From: Lachnospiraceae oral taxon 107 str. F0167
GTDB lineage: Bacteria > Bacillota > Clostridia > Lachnospirales > Lachnospiraceae
Length of the DNA stretch: 64,000 nucleotides
Direction: 5' to 3'
Assembly (NCBI GenBank): GCA_000209465.1
Contig: GL890583.1
Location: 257,573-321,572 of the forward strand
Notes under the pieces: generated by a model
Databases searched by the model: none
What the model saw: only the letters and a program-made list of their open reading frames with translations
Told to the model about the DNA's origin: nothing
Made by a program: the position numbers and the translations under genes
Shown: positions 54,707-63,477 of the stretch, piece by piece
Position numbering within the stretch: the first letter of the stretch is position 1
Layout: each line of letters opens with the position of its first letter

Positions 54707-56243
54707 ATCAGATGATCCGGTCCGCCTGCTGAGTGCTTTTGTGGAGGGAATGGAGCTCTTAGATCTTTATAATACTTATGGAAAGATCAAAAAAGATCAG
54801 GTTTCACCGAGACAGCTGTTGAAAATCGTTATCTATGCAGGAATGAACCGGGTCTATTCCAGTCGCGATATCGAGAAATCGTGTAGACGTGATATCAATT
54901 TTATGTATCTTCTGGAGGGAAAGCCATCTCCGGATCATGCGACTATTGCGCGGTTCATCTCACTGCATCTGTCCCAATGTTACTCAAATATTCTTGCAGA
55001 AGTTTCAAATATCTTATACGAATTAGGAGAAACTTCTGGAAGACATATATTTATTGACGGCACAAAAATTGAGTCAGCTGCTAACAGATATACATTTGTC
55101 TGGAAAAAGGCCGTTACCAAAAATCAGACAAAACTGTTTGCAAAGATTACAGAACTAATTGCTGAGTGTGAAGAAATGTATGGCTTGAAGCTGGTATATC
55201 AGGACAGTATTTCTCTTCATTCACTAAAACGTATACGAAAAAAGCTTTATGCAATAAAAGAATCGGAAGGCATTACTTTTGTTCATGGTATTGGCAGAAG
55301 AAAAAGTGCGATACAAAAATCAATTGAATCATTGGAAATGTATATTGGAAAATTAAAAGAATACATACATAAGCTGTACGCCTGTGGAGAGAGGAACAGT
55401 TATTCCAAAACAGATCCTGATGCAACATTTATGAGAATGAAGGAAGATCACATGCTGAATGGCCAGTTCAAACCAGCTTATAACTTACAGCATGGAGTTG
55501 ATTCGGAATATATCACCTGGCTTACAATAAACCCCAATACAACAGATACGAAAACCCTAATTCCATTTTTGAAAGATATGGAACAGAACCTGGGGTTCAA
55601 GTACACAGAGATTGTTGCCGATGCTGGTTATGAAAGTGAGGAAAATTATCTTTTTATTGAGGCCAACGGGCAGACAGCATTCATCAAGCCAAACAACTAT
55701 GAGATTTCAAAAAAACGCAGATTCAAAACAGATATCGGAAAAATGGAGAACATGGACTACGATAAGGAGAATGATTTTTATATATGCAAGAACAATCGAA
55801 AGTTGACAGCCCAGTATGAAAAGAAGGGAAAAACGGCAACCGGCTATAGAAGAACTACGACTGTCTATAAATGTTCCGACTGCAGTAGCTGTCCTTATAA
55901 AACGGATTGTATTAAAGGCAATAATTGCAAGACATCAATGGAACAGCGTAATAAAACACTGTATGTTTCAAAAACCATGAAACAGAAAAGGGCAGAAGAT
56001 CTTGAACGCATAACCAGCCCATACGGAATTCAACTTAGAGTGAATCGAAGTATACAGGCAGAAGGGTCCTTCGCTTCTGTAAAACAGGATATGGAATTCA
56101 GACGATATATGTACCGCGGAAAAGAAAACGTCACTGCACAAAGTGTCATTCTTGCAATCGCACACAATATCAATAAACTACATAATAAAATACAGTCTGA
56201 AAAAACAGGACAGCATCTGTTTAGGCTGAAAGAAACAGCATAA
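54694..56243 (+). pseudogene. IS1182-family transposase, main part
   Basis: From 54694 the frame reads KNIPSDDPVRLLSAFVEGMELLDLY and continues to residue 500 (counted from ATG 54741), so the start codon seen at 54741 is internal to the original gene. IS1182 features: VSPRQLLKIVIYAGMNRVYSSRDIEKSC, IFIDGTKIESAANRYTFVWKK (DDE Asp), TEIVADAGYESEENYLF (second Asp), zinc-like YKCSDCSSCPYKTDCIKG, and NRSIQAEGSFASVKQDM with the Glu. The 5' end is cut off by the IS30 insertion and the N-terminal piece also carries a 1-base shift. Because 54741 is not the natural start, this half is probably not functional. Confidence 0.82.
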
Positions 56244-56373
56244 ATTTAGATAATTCAAAAAAAGAAAAAGAAATCCCAGGCTTTCTTCAAAGAAGGTCTG
56301 GGTAAGTATGCTCAAAATCAATAACGGATAAGGAAAAGAGCTAAATCTAACCGTTTTTCCTTAAAATAAAAGG

Positions 56374-56419
56374 GTTGCAGTAACGATTTTTAAATCGTTA
56401 CTGCAACACATCCATTTTT
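56374..56419 (+). terminator. Strong hairpin after the IS1182 transposase
   Basis: Perfect 16-base arms GTTGCAGTAACGATTT (56374-56389) and AAATCGTTACTGCAAC (56392-56407), followed by ACATCC and six T. Terminator, or an IS end palindrome. The 386 bases from 56244 to the IS110 stop otherwise contain no gene. Confidence 0.7.
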
Positions 56420-56555
56420 TATACTGTTTTTAGGTAGTAAGGAGTATAGAAAATAAAATCTGACAATAGTATAATATTAAGCAAGTAAAATCTTTAAAGT
56501 CCAGCTAATAAATGTCAATAGTTAAATGAGATAAAATTTATTTTGTTTTCTGACT

Positions 56556-56588
56556 AAAAAAGGGCGGACTTTCCCCTTGGTGAAAATA
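56556..56588 (-). terminator. Terminator of the IS110 transposase
   Basis: On the minus strand AAGGGG and CCCTT pair around AAAGTCCG and are followed by six T (plus-strand A-run 56556-56561). 42 bases beyond the transposase stop. Confidence 0.55.
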
Positions 56589-56629
56589 TCGTTTTTTGAA
56601 AGATATTGATTCATTGGAGTCATAGTATT

Positions 56630-57946
56630 TTATGCAGCTATATCGCATTTAGCAGCATTGTATTGTTTGATATGCTCCTGAGGAGCAATGATTTTAAATG
56701 GTTTGTTGTCTCTGAGTATTGCAAATATCATGTTGCATACTTTATGTGAAACAGCCCCCATTGCTACGAGCTTTGGTTTTGAGTCACATTTCTTGAGGTA
56801 GTATTCACGAAGAACCGGATTTTTAGCTTCTCCATTACGGGAGATACTGATGCTTTGTAAGGTTAACATGTGAATAACACGTCTAGCTATGGCAGAACCA
56901 CGCTTAGACATTTGAACCTTGGTACCTTCAAATTTTCCGGATTGTTTTACTGCCGGATCAAGACCGAAATAAGCGAAAAGTTGTTTTGGTTTTGAAAATG
57001 CTGAAAAGTCACCAATTTCACCCATGATGGATACAGCAGACAAGAAACCAGCACCTTTGAATGTTTCAATCAAATGAATCTGCTTGACAAAGTCAGCATC
57101 TTCATTAGCATCAACAAGCTCGTGGAGTGATTCAAGAATGCTGTTGATTTCTTCATCATATTTACGTATGAAGCTGATATAAAGGCGAATACGCTTGATG
57201 TTGCTGTCTATAATGTATCCAAACTGATTTGCATCAGTTGCCGCCTGAATTATGGCATTATACTTATTTTGAGCATATGTAAGCCCAAATCGAGCTGTTG
57301 ATTTGATGATATCAATAATCTCTTGCTTGTCTGCTTCAAGAAAAGCTGATGGAGATGTATAAGTTTCCAACAATGTAAGAGAAGTGTTGATAGTAACCTT
57401 GGAAAAGATGCCAAGATACTGAGGAAACGCCATGCGTAATTCACCTTGAAGTTTATTCACATAGGCACTGCGATTATCCATTAAATCGTAGTATTCACAG
57501 CACAGATTACGGCAGTTTAGAGCAAGGTCTGATGGCATAAGTGAAACCTTTAAATCAGATTTCAAGCCAACTAAAGCAGCTTTTTTAGAATCAAAACGAT
57601 CATTATGTACTTTTCGTATGTTGATGTTTGTGCTATTCTTAGTGATGATAGGATTAATAACCGAGCAGTTAAAACCCTTATCACGAAGATAGCAGAAGAG
57701 TGGGTAATGATAAATTCCCGTGGATTCGAGGAAAATGCGACTTTCCAAAGAATACAACTCTTCTGCTTCTTTTATTTTAGAAACAGCGGTTGTAAGGGAA
57801 TTAATACTGTTATGTAGGATTTTGTAAGGTTTTCCTACGAATTGTTGGTTTGGAAGTGCTATAGACATCCAAGAGAAGTCAGCACCGACATCAATACCAA
57901 CAGAGATGAATAGTTCATCAAGATTAAAAATAACTTTGTTTGACAT
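56630..57946 (-). CDS. IS110-family recombinase (transposase)
   Basis: About 438 residues from ATG 57944-57946 (AGGGGCTATTGCTC upstream); the longer frame adds 17 codons without support. N-terminal RuvC-like DEDD domain: VGIDVGADFSWMSIAL (first Asp) and FLESTGIYHYPLF (Glu), KVHNDRFDSKKAAL (Asp pair). C-terminal Tnp domain with the catalytic-Ser region KFEGTKVQMSKRGSAIARRVIHML. Frame intact. IS110 recombinases are guided by a non-coding bridge RNA; this subgroup carries it upstream of the gene, and about 330 bases without a coding frame precede it. Confidence 0.88.
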   Translation of the reverse strand: MSNKVIFNLDELFISVGIDVGADFSWMSIALPNQQFVGKPYKILHNSINSLTTAVSKIKEAEELYSLESRIFLESTGIYHYPLFCYLRDKGFNCSVINPIITKNSTNINIRKVHNDRFDSKKAALVGLKSDLKVSLMPSDLALNCRNLCCEYYDLMDNRSAYVNKLQGELRMAFPQYLGIFSKVTINTSLTLLETYTSPSAFLEADKQEIIDIIKSTARFGLTYAQNKYNAIIQAATDANQFGYIIDSNIKRIRLYISFIRKYDEEINSILESLHELVDANEDADFVKQIHLIETFKGAGFLSAVSIMGEIGDFSAFSKPKQLFAYFGLDPAVKQSGKFEGTKVQMSKRGSAIARRVIHMLTLQSISISRNGEAKNPVLREYYLKKCDSKPKLVAMGAVSHKVCNMIFAILRDNKPFKIIAPQEHIKQYNAAKCDIAA

Positions 57947-58260
57947 GAGCAATAGCCCCTTTCTGATAGGAATCCATTTCCAATCCGGCAGGTACACAAC
58001 CTAGCGTGTTATTCGGGTATGGCCTTCAGGTTCCCAACCAGCTAAAACATAAAACCCTGTCGAATGGACTAATTGACTTTCTTGCAGGTATAAGTCACAG
58101 AAGTGACCTTCCAAGGAGGTAAACATTCTTTGTCCTATCCTAAGAGATAATACCTTATGTTTTATCTGGTGTCTATCAGGAACCGTCAGACATGATAATT
58201 ATTATGGATAACATCTGATGAAGGAAGAATCCCTTCTTTTGTTATCTGATTTATAGAAAC
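57947..58260 (-). ncRNA. Candidate IS110 bridge RNA region
   Basis: About 310 bases directly upstream of the recombinase with no coding frame and several hairpins: GTCAC/GTGAC (58093-58106, AGAA loop), CCTT/AAGG just after it, and GATAACA/TGTTATC around an inner AAGG/CCTT (58207-58247). Size, position and folding fit the bridge (seek) RNA of IS110 elements. Exact ends, loops and guides are not defined from the sequence alone, so this is inference from family knowledge. Confidence 0.4.
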
Positions 58261-58316
58261 TTATTAACCAAGTAGTCTTGATTGACTACATCATTATTAT
58301 ACTAGGGGGTGATTGT

Positions 58317-59795
58317 ATGTCGGTAATTAAAATTGAAAATCTAACTTTTTCGTATTACGGATATGTAAATCCGATATTTGAGGAAGTCACATTTTATTTT
58401 GATACAAACTGGAAAACAGGTTTAATAGGCAGGAACGGGATTGGAAAATCAACTCTGTTTAAATTACTTTTGGGAGAGGAGGAGTATCAAGGGGAAATAA
58501 GTAAAAGTGTGGAATTTATTAAATTTCCGCCTGATATATCGGATACAACAAAAACTGTCATAGAATTATTTAAGGAGCTGACAAAAGATGTCGAAGAGTG
58601 GAGATTATTCAGGGAGCTTAATTTATTAGATATAGATGAATCCCTTATATACAGAGAGTTTGAAACTTTGTCTAAGGGGGAGCAGACAAAAATTCTACTG
58701 GCTGTTTTATTTACAAATGAAAAGGATTTCTTGCTTATTGATGAGCCTACAAATCATTTGGACATTGAAGGCAGAAAAATTGTCAGTGAATATTTAAAGA
58801 GTAAAAAAGGATTTTTACTTATATCGCATGATAGAGATTTTTTGGATGGATGTATCAATCATGTTATTTCTATCAATAGAAGTTCTATTGATATTCAAGC
58901 CGGAAATTTTACATCATGGTATGAAAATAAAATGATGAAAGACAGTTTTGAAATCACCCAAAATGAAAGACTAAAAAAAGATATCAAGAGATTAAGGGAA
59001 GCATCTAAGCAGAGCAAGAGCTGGTCGGACAAAATCGAAAAAACAAAAAAAGGTGTAAAGGTATCAGGTGTAAAGCCGGATAAGGGATATATCGGGCATC
59101 AGTCGGCAAAGATGATGAAGAAATCTAAAAATCTGGAAAACAGGCAAAATAAGGCAATAGAAGCAAAACAAAAATTATTAAAAGATGTTGATACAAAGGA
59201 AAGCTTATTGATTAATTGCTTACAGCATCATAAAGATACTCTAATCTCAGTCAGCAATTTATCGGCATATTATGGGGAAAAGCAGATATTATGGAGTCTG
59301 AGTTTTGAAATAAAGCAGGGAGATATACTGGCTGTATATGGTAAAAACGGTAGTGGAAAATCCACTTTGATTAAAATTTTATCGGGTTTAAATAATAACT
59401 ACAGCGGAGAAATAAAACCGGCAAGTAATCTTAAGATATCCTATATTCCTCAAAATACTTCTGATCTACATGGCAGACTTGATCAATATATTAAAAATAT
59501 GGAGGCTGATGAAACATTATGTAAAACCATTCTTAGAAAATTGGATTTTTCAAGAGATTTATTTGAGGCGGATATGCAAAATTACAGTGACGGACAAAAA
59601 AAGAAGGTTTTATTATCCATAAGCCTGTCAAAACCTGCTCATTTATTTATATGGGATGAACCGCTTAATTATATAGATGTAATTTCAAGAATACAGATTG
59701 AGGAAATTATAAAAGAGTCAAAGCCCACATTGGTGCTTGTAGAACATGACAGAAGATTTGTAGAAGATGTAGCCAGTAAGATAATATATCTGTAG
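58317..59795 (+). CDS. ABC-F ribosomal protection protein, Lsa-like
   Basis: About 492 residues from ATG 58317 (AGGGGGTG upstream); 13 more in-frame codons at 58278 lack a ribosome site. Two ABC domains: Walker A GRNGIGKS and GKNGSGKS; signatures LSKGEQTK and YSDGQKKK; Walker B LLIDEPTNHLD and IWDEPLNYID. A charged linker of about 80 residues lies between. No membrane spans. DTNWKTGLIGRNG, EPLNYIDV and PTLVLVEHDRRFVED are like Lsa(A)/Vga-type proteins that displace lincosamide, pleuromutilin or streptogramin A drugs. Resistance is predicted, not shown. The IS110 element ends just upstream. Confidence 0.85.
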   Translation: MSVIKIENLTFSYYGYVNPIFEEVTFYFDTNWKTGLIGRNGIGKSTLFKLLLGEEEYQGEISKSVEFIKFPPDISDTTKTVIELFKELTKDVEEWRLFRELNLLDIDESLIYREFETLSKGEQTKILLAVLFTNEKDFLLIDEPTNHLDIEGRKIVSEYLKSKKGFLLISHDRDFLDGCINHVISINRSSIDIQAGNFTSWYENKMMKDSFEITQNERLKKDIKRLREASKQSKSWSDKIEKTKKGVKVSGVKPDKGYIGHQSAKMMKKSKNLENRQNKAIEAKQKLLKDVDTKESLLINCLQHHKDTLISVSNLSAYYGEKQILWSLSFEIKQGDILAVYGKNGSGKSTLIKILSGLNNNYSGEIKPASNLKISYIPQNTSDLHGRLDQYIKNMEADETLCKTILRKLDFSRDLFEADMQNYSDGQKKKVLLSISLSKPAHLFIWDEPLNYIDVISRIQIEEIIKESKPTLVLVEHDRRFVEDVASKIIYL

Positions 59796-59806
59796 AATAA
59801 AAATCA

Positions 59807-59828
59807 GGGTGGGAATTTTAACCCACCC
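59807..59828. terminator. Terminator between ABC-F gene and pyrI
   Basis: GGGTGGG (59807-59813) pairs with CCCACCC (59822-59828), 8-base loop. The minus strand ends in TGATTTTT, so it mainly serves pyrI read-out of the minus strand but may stop both convergent genes. Confidence 0.7.
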
Positions 59829-59838
59829 CAATAGCAAA

Positions 59839-60273
59839 TTATTTTTTCTTTTTTCTTTTCTCTTCACAATAAATGCAGCGGTATACCTCATTCTCCTTGT
59901 CTGAAAGATAGAAGATATGCGGGAGCTCCTGCTCGATTGATGTGATACATCTCGGGTTCTTACATTTGATGATATTGGTTATCTTCTCAGGCAATGAAAC
60001 AGTTCTTTTTTCGACTATAGCATTGTCCTTTATTATATTTATAGTAATATTGTGATCTATATATCCGATAACATCAAAGTCTATCAAATCAAGTACATCA
60101 CCTTCAATTTTTATAATGTCTTTTTTACCCATTTTCTTGGACTTTGCATTTTTAATGATGGCAACAGGTTTTTCTATCTTATCAAGCCCTAAATTATAGT
60201 ATATATCAAGGCTCTTTCCTGCTTCTATATGATCAAGTACTACACCTTCATTTAATCCACTTATATTTAACAT
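59839..60273 (-). CDS. pyrI: Aspartate carbamoyltransferase regulatory subunit
   Basis: 144 residues. N-terminal allosteric nucleotide-binding domain (GVVLDHIEAGKSLDIYYNLGLDK), C-terminal zinc domain with the four Cys in CKNPRCIT and YRCIYCEEKR that hold it to the catalytic subunit. Start overlaps the pyrB stop by one base. Separate catalytic and regulatory genes indicate a regulated ATCase complex. Confidence 0.94.
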   Translation of the reverse strand: MLNISGLNEGVVLDHIEAGKSLDIYYNLGLDKIEKPVAIIKNAKSKKMGKKDIIKIEGDVLDLIDFDVIGYIDHNITINIIKDNAIVEKRTVSLPEKITNIIKCKNPRCITSIEQELPHIFYLSDKENEVYRCIYCEEKRKKKK

Positions 60274-61187
60274 TATATTACCTCCAAAAGAGTGATAATT
60301 AAAGCCATTCTGACATATACACCAAACTGTGCCTGCTTAAAATATGCGGCTCTGGGATCATCATCCACTTCTACGCTGATTTCATTTACTCTTGGAAGCG
60401 GATGTAGTATATACATATCCTTCTTAGCATGTTTAAGTTTTTGCTTATCCAAAATATAGGTGTCCTTCAAACGAATATAATCCTCTTCGTTAAAGAAACG
60501 CTCTCTTTGAACTCTTGTCATATAAAGTATATCAAGTTCAGGCATAGCCTCATCAAGACTTGTAACCTCACTAAACTCAATATTATTTGCTCTCAGAACA
60601 TCATCTCTGATATAATCGGGAACTTTCAGCTCTTCAGGTGAGATAAGAACAAATTTAATATTTGGATATCTGATAAGAGCATTTATAAGTGAGTGAACAG
60701 TTCTGCCGAACTTAAGGTCACCACAAAGTCCTACTGTAAGGTTTGCGATGTTTCCCTTCATTCTCTTTATTGTCAAAAGGTCTGTAAGAGTCTGTGTTGG
60801 ATGTTGATGTCCACCATCACCGGCATTGATTACCGGGATGGAAGAGAACTTGCTTGCAACAAGCGGTGCCCCCTCCTTTGGATGACGCATTGCTGCTATA
60901 TCTGCATATGAAGAAATTACTCTAATGGTATCTGCAACACTTTCTCCCTTTGCAGCAGATGACGAATCGGCAGAATGAAAGCCAAGTACGCTACCTCCCA
61001 AATTCAGCATTGCCGCTTCAAATGAGAGTCTGGTTCGTGTGCTTGGCTCATAAAATAAAGTTGATAATTTTTTTCCTTCGCAAATTTTGGAATACTTCTC
61101 CCTATTGTTTTCTATATCAATAGCAAGATCTAAAAGTGCATTAGTTTCTTCAACAGAAAAGTCCAATGGGTTTAAAAGATGTCTCAT
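60273..61187 (-). CDS. pyrB: Aspartate carbamoyltransferase catalytic subunit
   Basis: 304 residues, second step of pyrimidine synthesis. Carbamoyl-phosphate site [32 protein letters not shown] and HPLPRVNEI are canonical. Minus-strand AAGGAGAAGT before ATG 61185-61187. Followed by pyrI in the same operon. Confidence 0.96.
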   Translation of the reverse strand: MRHLLNPLDFSVEETNALLDLAIDIENNREKYSKICEGKKLSTLFYEPSTRTRLSFEAAMLNLGGSVLGFHSADSSSAAKGESVADTIRVISSYADIAAMRHPKEGAPLVASKFSSIPVINAGDGGHQHPTQTLTDLLTIKRMKGNIANLTVGLCGDLKFGRTVHSLINALIRYPNIKFVLISPEELKVPDYIRDDVLRANNIEFSEVTSLDEAMPELDILYMTRVQRERFFNEEDYIRLKDTYILDKQKLKHAKKDMYILHPLPRVNEISVEVDDDPRAAYFKQAQFGVYVRMALIITLLEVI

Positions 61188-61216
61188 ACTTCTCCTTTAC
61201 AAAAATCATTTTTCGT

Positions 61217-61245
61217 ATTATAGTCCATATTTTATACTTTTACAA
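61217..61245 (-). promoter_or_regulatory. Promoter of pyrBI
   Basis: On the minus strand TTGTAA (61240-61245), 17-base spacer, TATAAT (61217-61222). The transcript leader would be only about 20 bases, which leaves no room for a pyrimidine attenuator. The remaining gap to 61523 shows nothing I can name. Confidence 0.75.
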
Positions 61246-61547
61246 TACCTAAAATATAAAAAAGGAATGAATTGATTTTAGTTGGTTAAGTTTTTATATT
61301 AATGGAGGAGGAAAGAGCATCCATCAATATATTAAAGGATTGTGTTATAATAACTTGCAATATAATTGATGATTTATTGAGTAAAATAGTGTATATAATA
61401 AAAATATACCTGTCAAACCGGACTCTATTTTATCGGATATATGAGTATAAAAGTCTTAAGGAAGGCTTTGTGAAATGATTGAAAATATTTCAGGTAAATA
61501 AGTTGAATTGCAAATTTAGATAAATGTTATTACCGGAGGTGGTTTTA

Positions 61548-62165
61548 TTGGACGAGATTATTAAATATATTAAAACTAAGTATAACCCAATATCCATTAT
61601 TGTATATGGCTCATATGCGAGCGGGACAAACAACTTAAACAGCGATTTTGATGCAATTGTTATCTCATATGATTATGAAAGGTTTCATGATACATCATTT
61701 GTAGATGGAGTTGAGTTGGATGTATTTGTATATCCCTTGTCATATTTTGAAAGAGGGTATGAGCATAAGGATTTTATTCAAATTTTGGATGGAATTATTA
61801 TTACAGACAGCAATGGTATTGGAGAAAAACTACAAGAGGATGTTAAGGATTACTTTAGTAAAATAACGGTTAAGACAGATAATGAGATTCGGGCAAGTAT
61901 AGACTGGTGTGTTAAAATGTTTGAGAGAGTGAAGAGAAATGACTGTGAGGGAATGTTTCGCTGGCATTGGGTATTGATTGACAGTTTAGAGATATTTTGC
62001 GACATAATGGATCAACCCTATCTTGGACCAAAAAAGTCATTGAAGTGGATGAAAGAAATACATCCCTTAGCCTTTAATTATTATAAAAAGGCACTTGAAA
62101 GTTTTGATATAGAATCTTTAAAAGGATGGATAACATATATAAAAAAACTGAATTATAAGGGATAA
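61548..62165 (+). CDS. Nucleotidyltransferase-domain protein (MNT/HEPN-like)
   Basis: About 205 residues from TTG 61548, chosen because GGAGGTGG (61535-61542) is ideally spaced for it and lies inside the longer frame that starts at ATG 61524. Nucleotidyltransferase motif VYGSYASGTNNLNSDFDAIV near residue 20-37 has the GSx(n)SDxD pattern; a third carboxylate may be in VELDVFVYP. The C-terminal 100 residues are helical with WHWVLIDSLEIF. Similar proteins occur as predicted aminoglycoside nucleotidyltransferase-like enzymes or as toxin/antitoxin relatives; none is certain. Single gene, no partner within 180 bases. Confidence 0.7.
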   Translation: MDEIIKYIKTKYNPISIIVYGSYASGTNNLNSDFDAIVISYDYERFHDTSFVDGVELDVFVYPLSYFERGYEHKDFIQILDGIIITDSNGIGEKLQEDVKDYFSKITVKTDNEIRASIDWCVKMFERVKRNDCEGMFRWHWVLIDSLEIFCDIMDQPYLGPKKSLKWMKEIHPLAFNYYKKALESFDIESLKGWITYIKKLNYKG

Positions 62166-62351
62166 TTTTTGGATATGAAAAAGTATAGGAGATTTTGAAA
62201 GAGCAATCACACAGAAAATATATCATAATATTTTAATTTGATTATAAATATATAATGATGTATAATGAAGCCATATATTAAATATCTACAAAAATGCTTG
62301 ATTATAAAGTTTGAAGATAAATATATAAATAAAAAAGAAGGAGTAAAATTT

Positions 62352-62591
62352 ATGATTTGGTCCATTATTGTAGGAGGCATTATAGGTTTTATTGCAGGAG
62401 AGATTACCAAAAAAGGCAGTGCAATGGGTATAGTCGCTAATGTAATTGCAGGTTTACTAGGCTCCTCTGTAGGTCAGGCACTATTTGGAAAATGGGGGCC
62501 AAGCCTTGCAGGAATGTCATTAATTCCTTCTATTCTGGGTGCTGTAATTGTTATTGCTGTTGTATCATATTTCCTTGGTAAAAAGGGGTAG
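62352..62591 (+). CDS. GlsB/YeaQ/YmgE-family small membrane protein
   Basis: About 79 residues from ATG 62352 (GAAGGAG upstream). Three hydrophobic glycine-rich segments, N-terminus MIWSIIVGGIIGFIAGEITKK. Family members are stress-associated, often called transglycosylase-associated proteins. The 29-codon upstream extension of the frame has no family likeness. Confidence 0.85.
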   Translation: MIWSIIVGGIIGFIAGEITKKGSAMGIVANVIAGLLGSSVGQALFGKWGPSLAGMSLIPSILGAVIVIAVVSYFLGKKG

Positions 62592-62610
62592 AAGTTTAAA
62601 ATAATTATTA

Positions 62611-62646
62611 AAGGGCGTGAAAATGATTTAATATTTTCACGCCCTT
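62611..62646 (+). terminator. Terminator after the GlsB-like gene
   Basis: AAGGGCGTGAAAAT (62611-62624) pairs perfectly with ATTTTCACGCCCTT (62633-62646), 8-base loop, then GTTATTT. Confidence 0.75.
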
Positions 62647-62752
62647 GTTATTTACGGAAATCAGTAAATGAATTAAGACTTGGTGATAATCGAAAATTAA
62701 TAAGTAGAAAATTATCTAAAGTTATTGAATAAAATTATATAGAGGAATAAAA

Positions 62753-63124
62753 ATGGAAAAGATGAATGAAGTTTTAGAGAACATGAATATAATGACTTTT
62801 GAAACAGTCAATGAATTACATGAGTGGTTATTGGAAAATGAAAAAACATCAGATGGTATTTGGGTGAAGATATTTAAAACCAAAAGTAAGGTCAAGTCAG
62901 TAAAGTTCCATGAGGTGTTGGAAGAAGGTTTATGCTTTGGTTGGAGCGAAAGCATGAGATATTCTTATGATGAGTTATCATATTTACAGAAATTTACTCC
63001 TAGAAAGGGTAAGAAGACACAGTCTGAAAGAAACTTAAATCTGGTAAAGAAACTGGAGAGTGAAAATAGGATGAGAGAATCCGGATATATTGCATTGGGG
63101 CTTAAAGGTAAAAAACAATCTTAA
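62753..63124 (+). CDS. YdeI/OmpD-associated-like protein
   Basis: 123 residues, soluble. TFETVNELHEWLLENEKTSDGIWVKIFK, then EALCFGW-like segment (EEGLCFGWSESM), KFTPRKGKKTQSERN and NRMRESGY are the hallmarks of the YdeI family (sometimes annotated bacteriocin-protection). Shorter than many members, which run to about 190. Function unknown. GAGGAATAAAA precedes ATG 62753. Confidence 0.72.
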   Translation: MEKMNEVLENMNIMTFETVNELHEWLLENEKTSDGIWVKIFKTKSKVKSVKFHEVLEEGLCFGWSESMRYSYDELSYLQKFTPRKGKKTQSERNLNLVKKLESENRMRESGYIALGLKGKKQS

Positions 63125-63244
63125 CATAACTATGTTCTAGAATAAACAGTAACATTTTAATCACAGATATTATATACTATTATTATATTATAATAATCTA
63201 CAAATTTTGAGGGAGATGTATGAAAAGAACATTTTCATTTAAAT

Positions 63245-63349
63245 ATGGATAAACTTGAGGTGGACAATCATGTATTTAATGATATTATGCAAAAAGAAAT
63301 AGAGAGAATAAATAAAAAGAGAGTTTTACTTACAAAAGGTGACATATAA
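63245..63349 (+). CDS. Possible small ORF, 34 codons
   Basis: MDKLEVDNHVFNDI at the start, then a charged helical C-terminus ending LTKGDI. A second short frame starts at ATG 63220 (MKRTFSFKYG) after GAGGGAGATGT, and overlaps it by 8 bases in another frame; together they could be one damaged small gene. No family recognised. The rest of 63125-63411 shows nothing I can name. Confidence 0.3.
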   Translation: MDKLEVDNHVFNDIMQKEIERINKKRVLLTKGDI

Positions 63350-63411
63350 AAGCAGGGTTTTATATTTAACAGTATATTTATAAAAAAAGTCAAAAATTGA
63401 TAATAAAAAAC

Positions 63412-63440
63412 TTGACAAAGAAATAGTTGGCTGTTATAGT
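63412..63440 (+). promoter_or_regulatory. Promoter of clpB
   Basis: TTGACA (63412-63417), 17-base spacer, TATAGT (63435-63440), 38 bases before the start codon. No CIRCE repeat found; an imperfect AGTCAAA (63388-63394) is a weak CtsR-like half site. Confidence 0.75.
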
Positions 63441-63477
63441 ACATGTATAACAAAGATAAAATAAAGGTGGTGATATA

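Noticed and set aside
58272-58289. GTAGTC/GACTAC inverted repeat before the ABC-F gene as a regulatory leader
   Set aside because: Only 6-base arms, no leader peptide or terminator/antiterminator fold; may mark the IS110 border instead.
61188-61523. Pyrimidine attenuator or PyrR site before pyrB
   Set aside because: The only good promoter leaves a leader of about 20 bases; no terminator/antiterminator pair is visible.
63380-63440. CtsR or CIRCE control of clpB
   Set aside because: Only one AGTCAAA half site; no tandem GGTCAAA and no TTAGCACTC inverted repeat.
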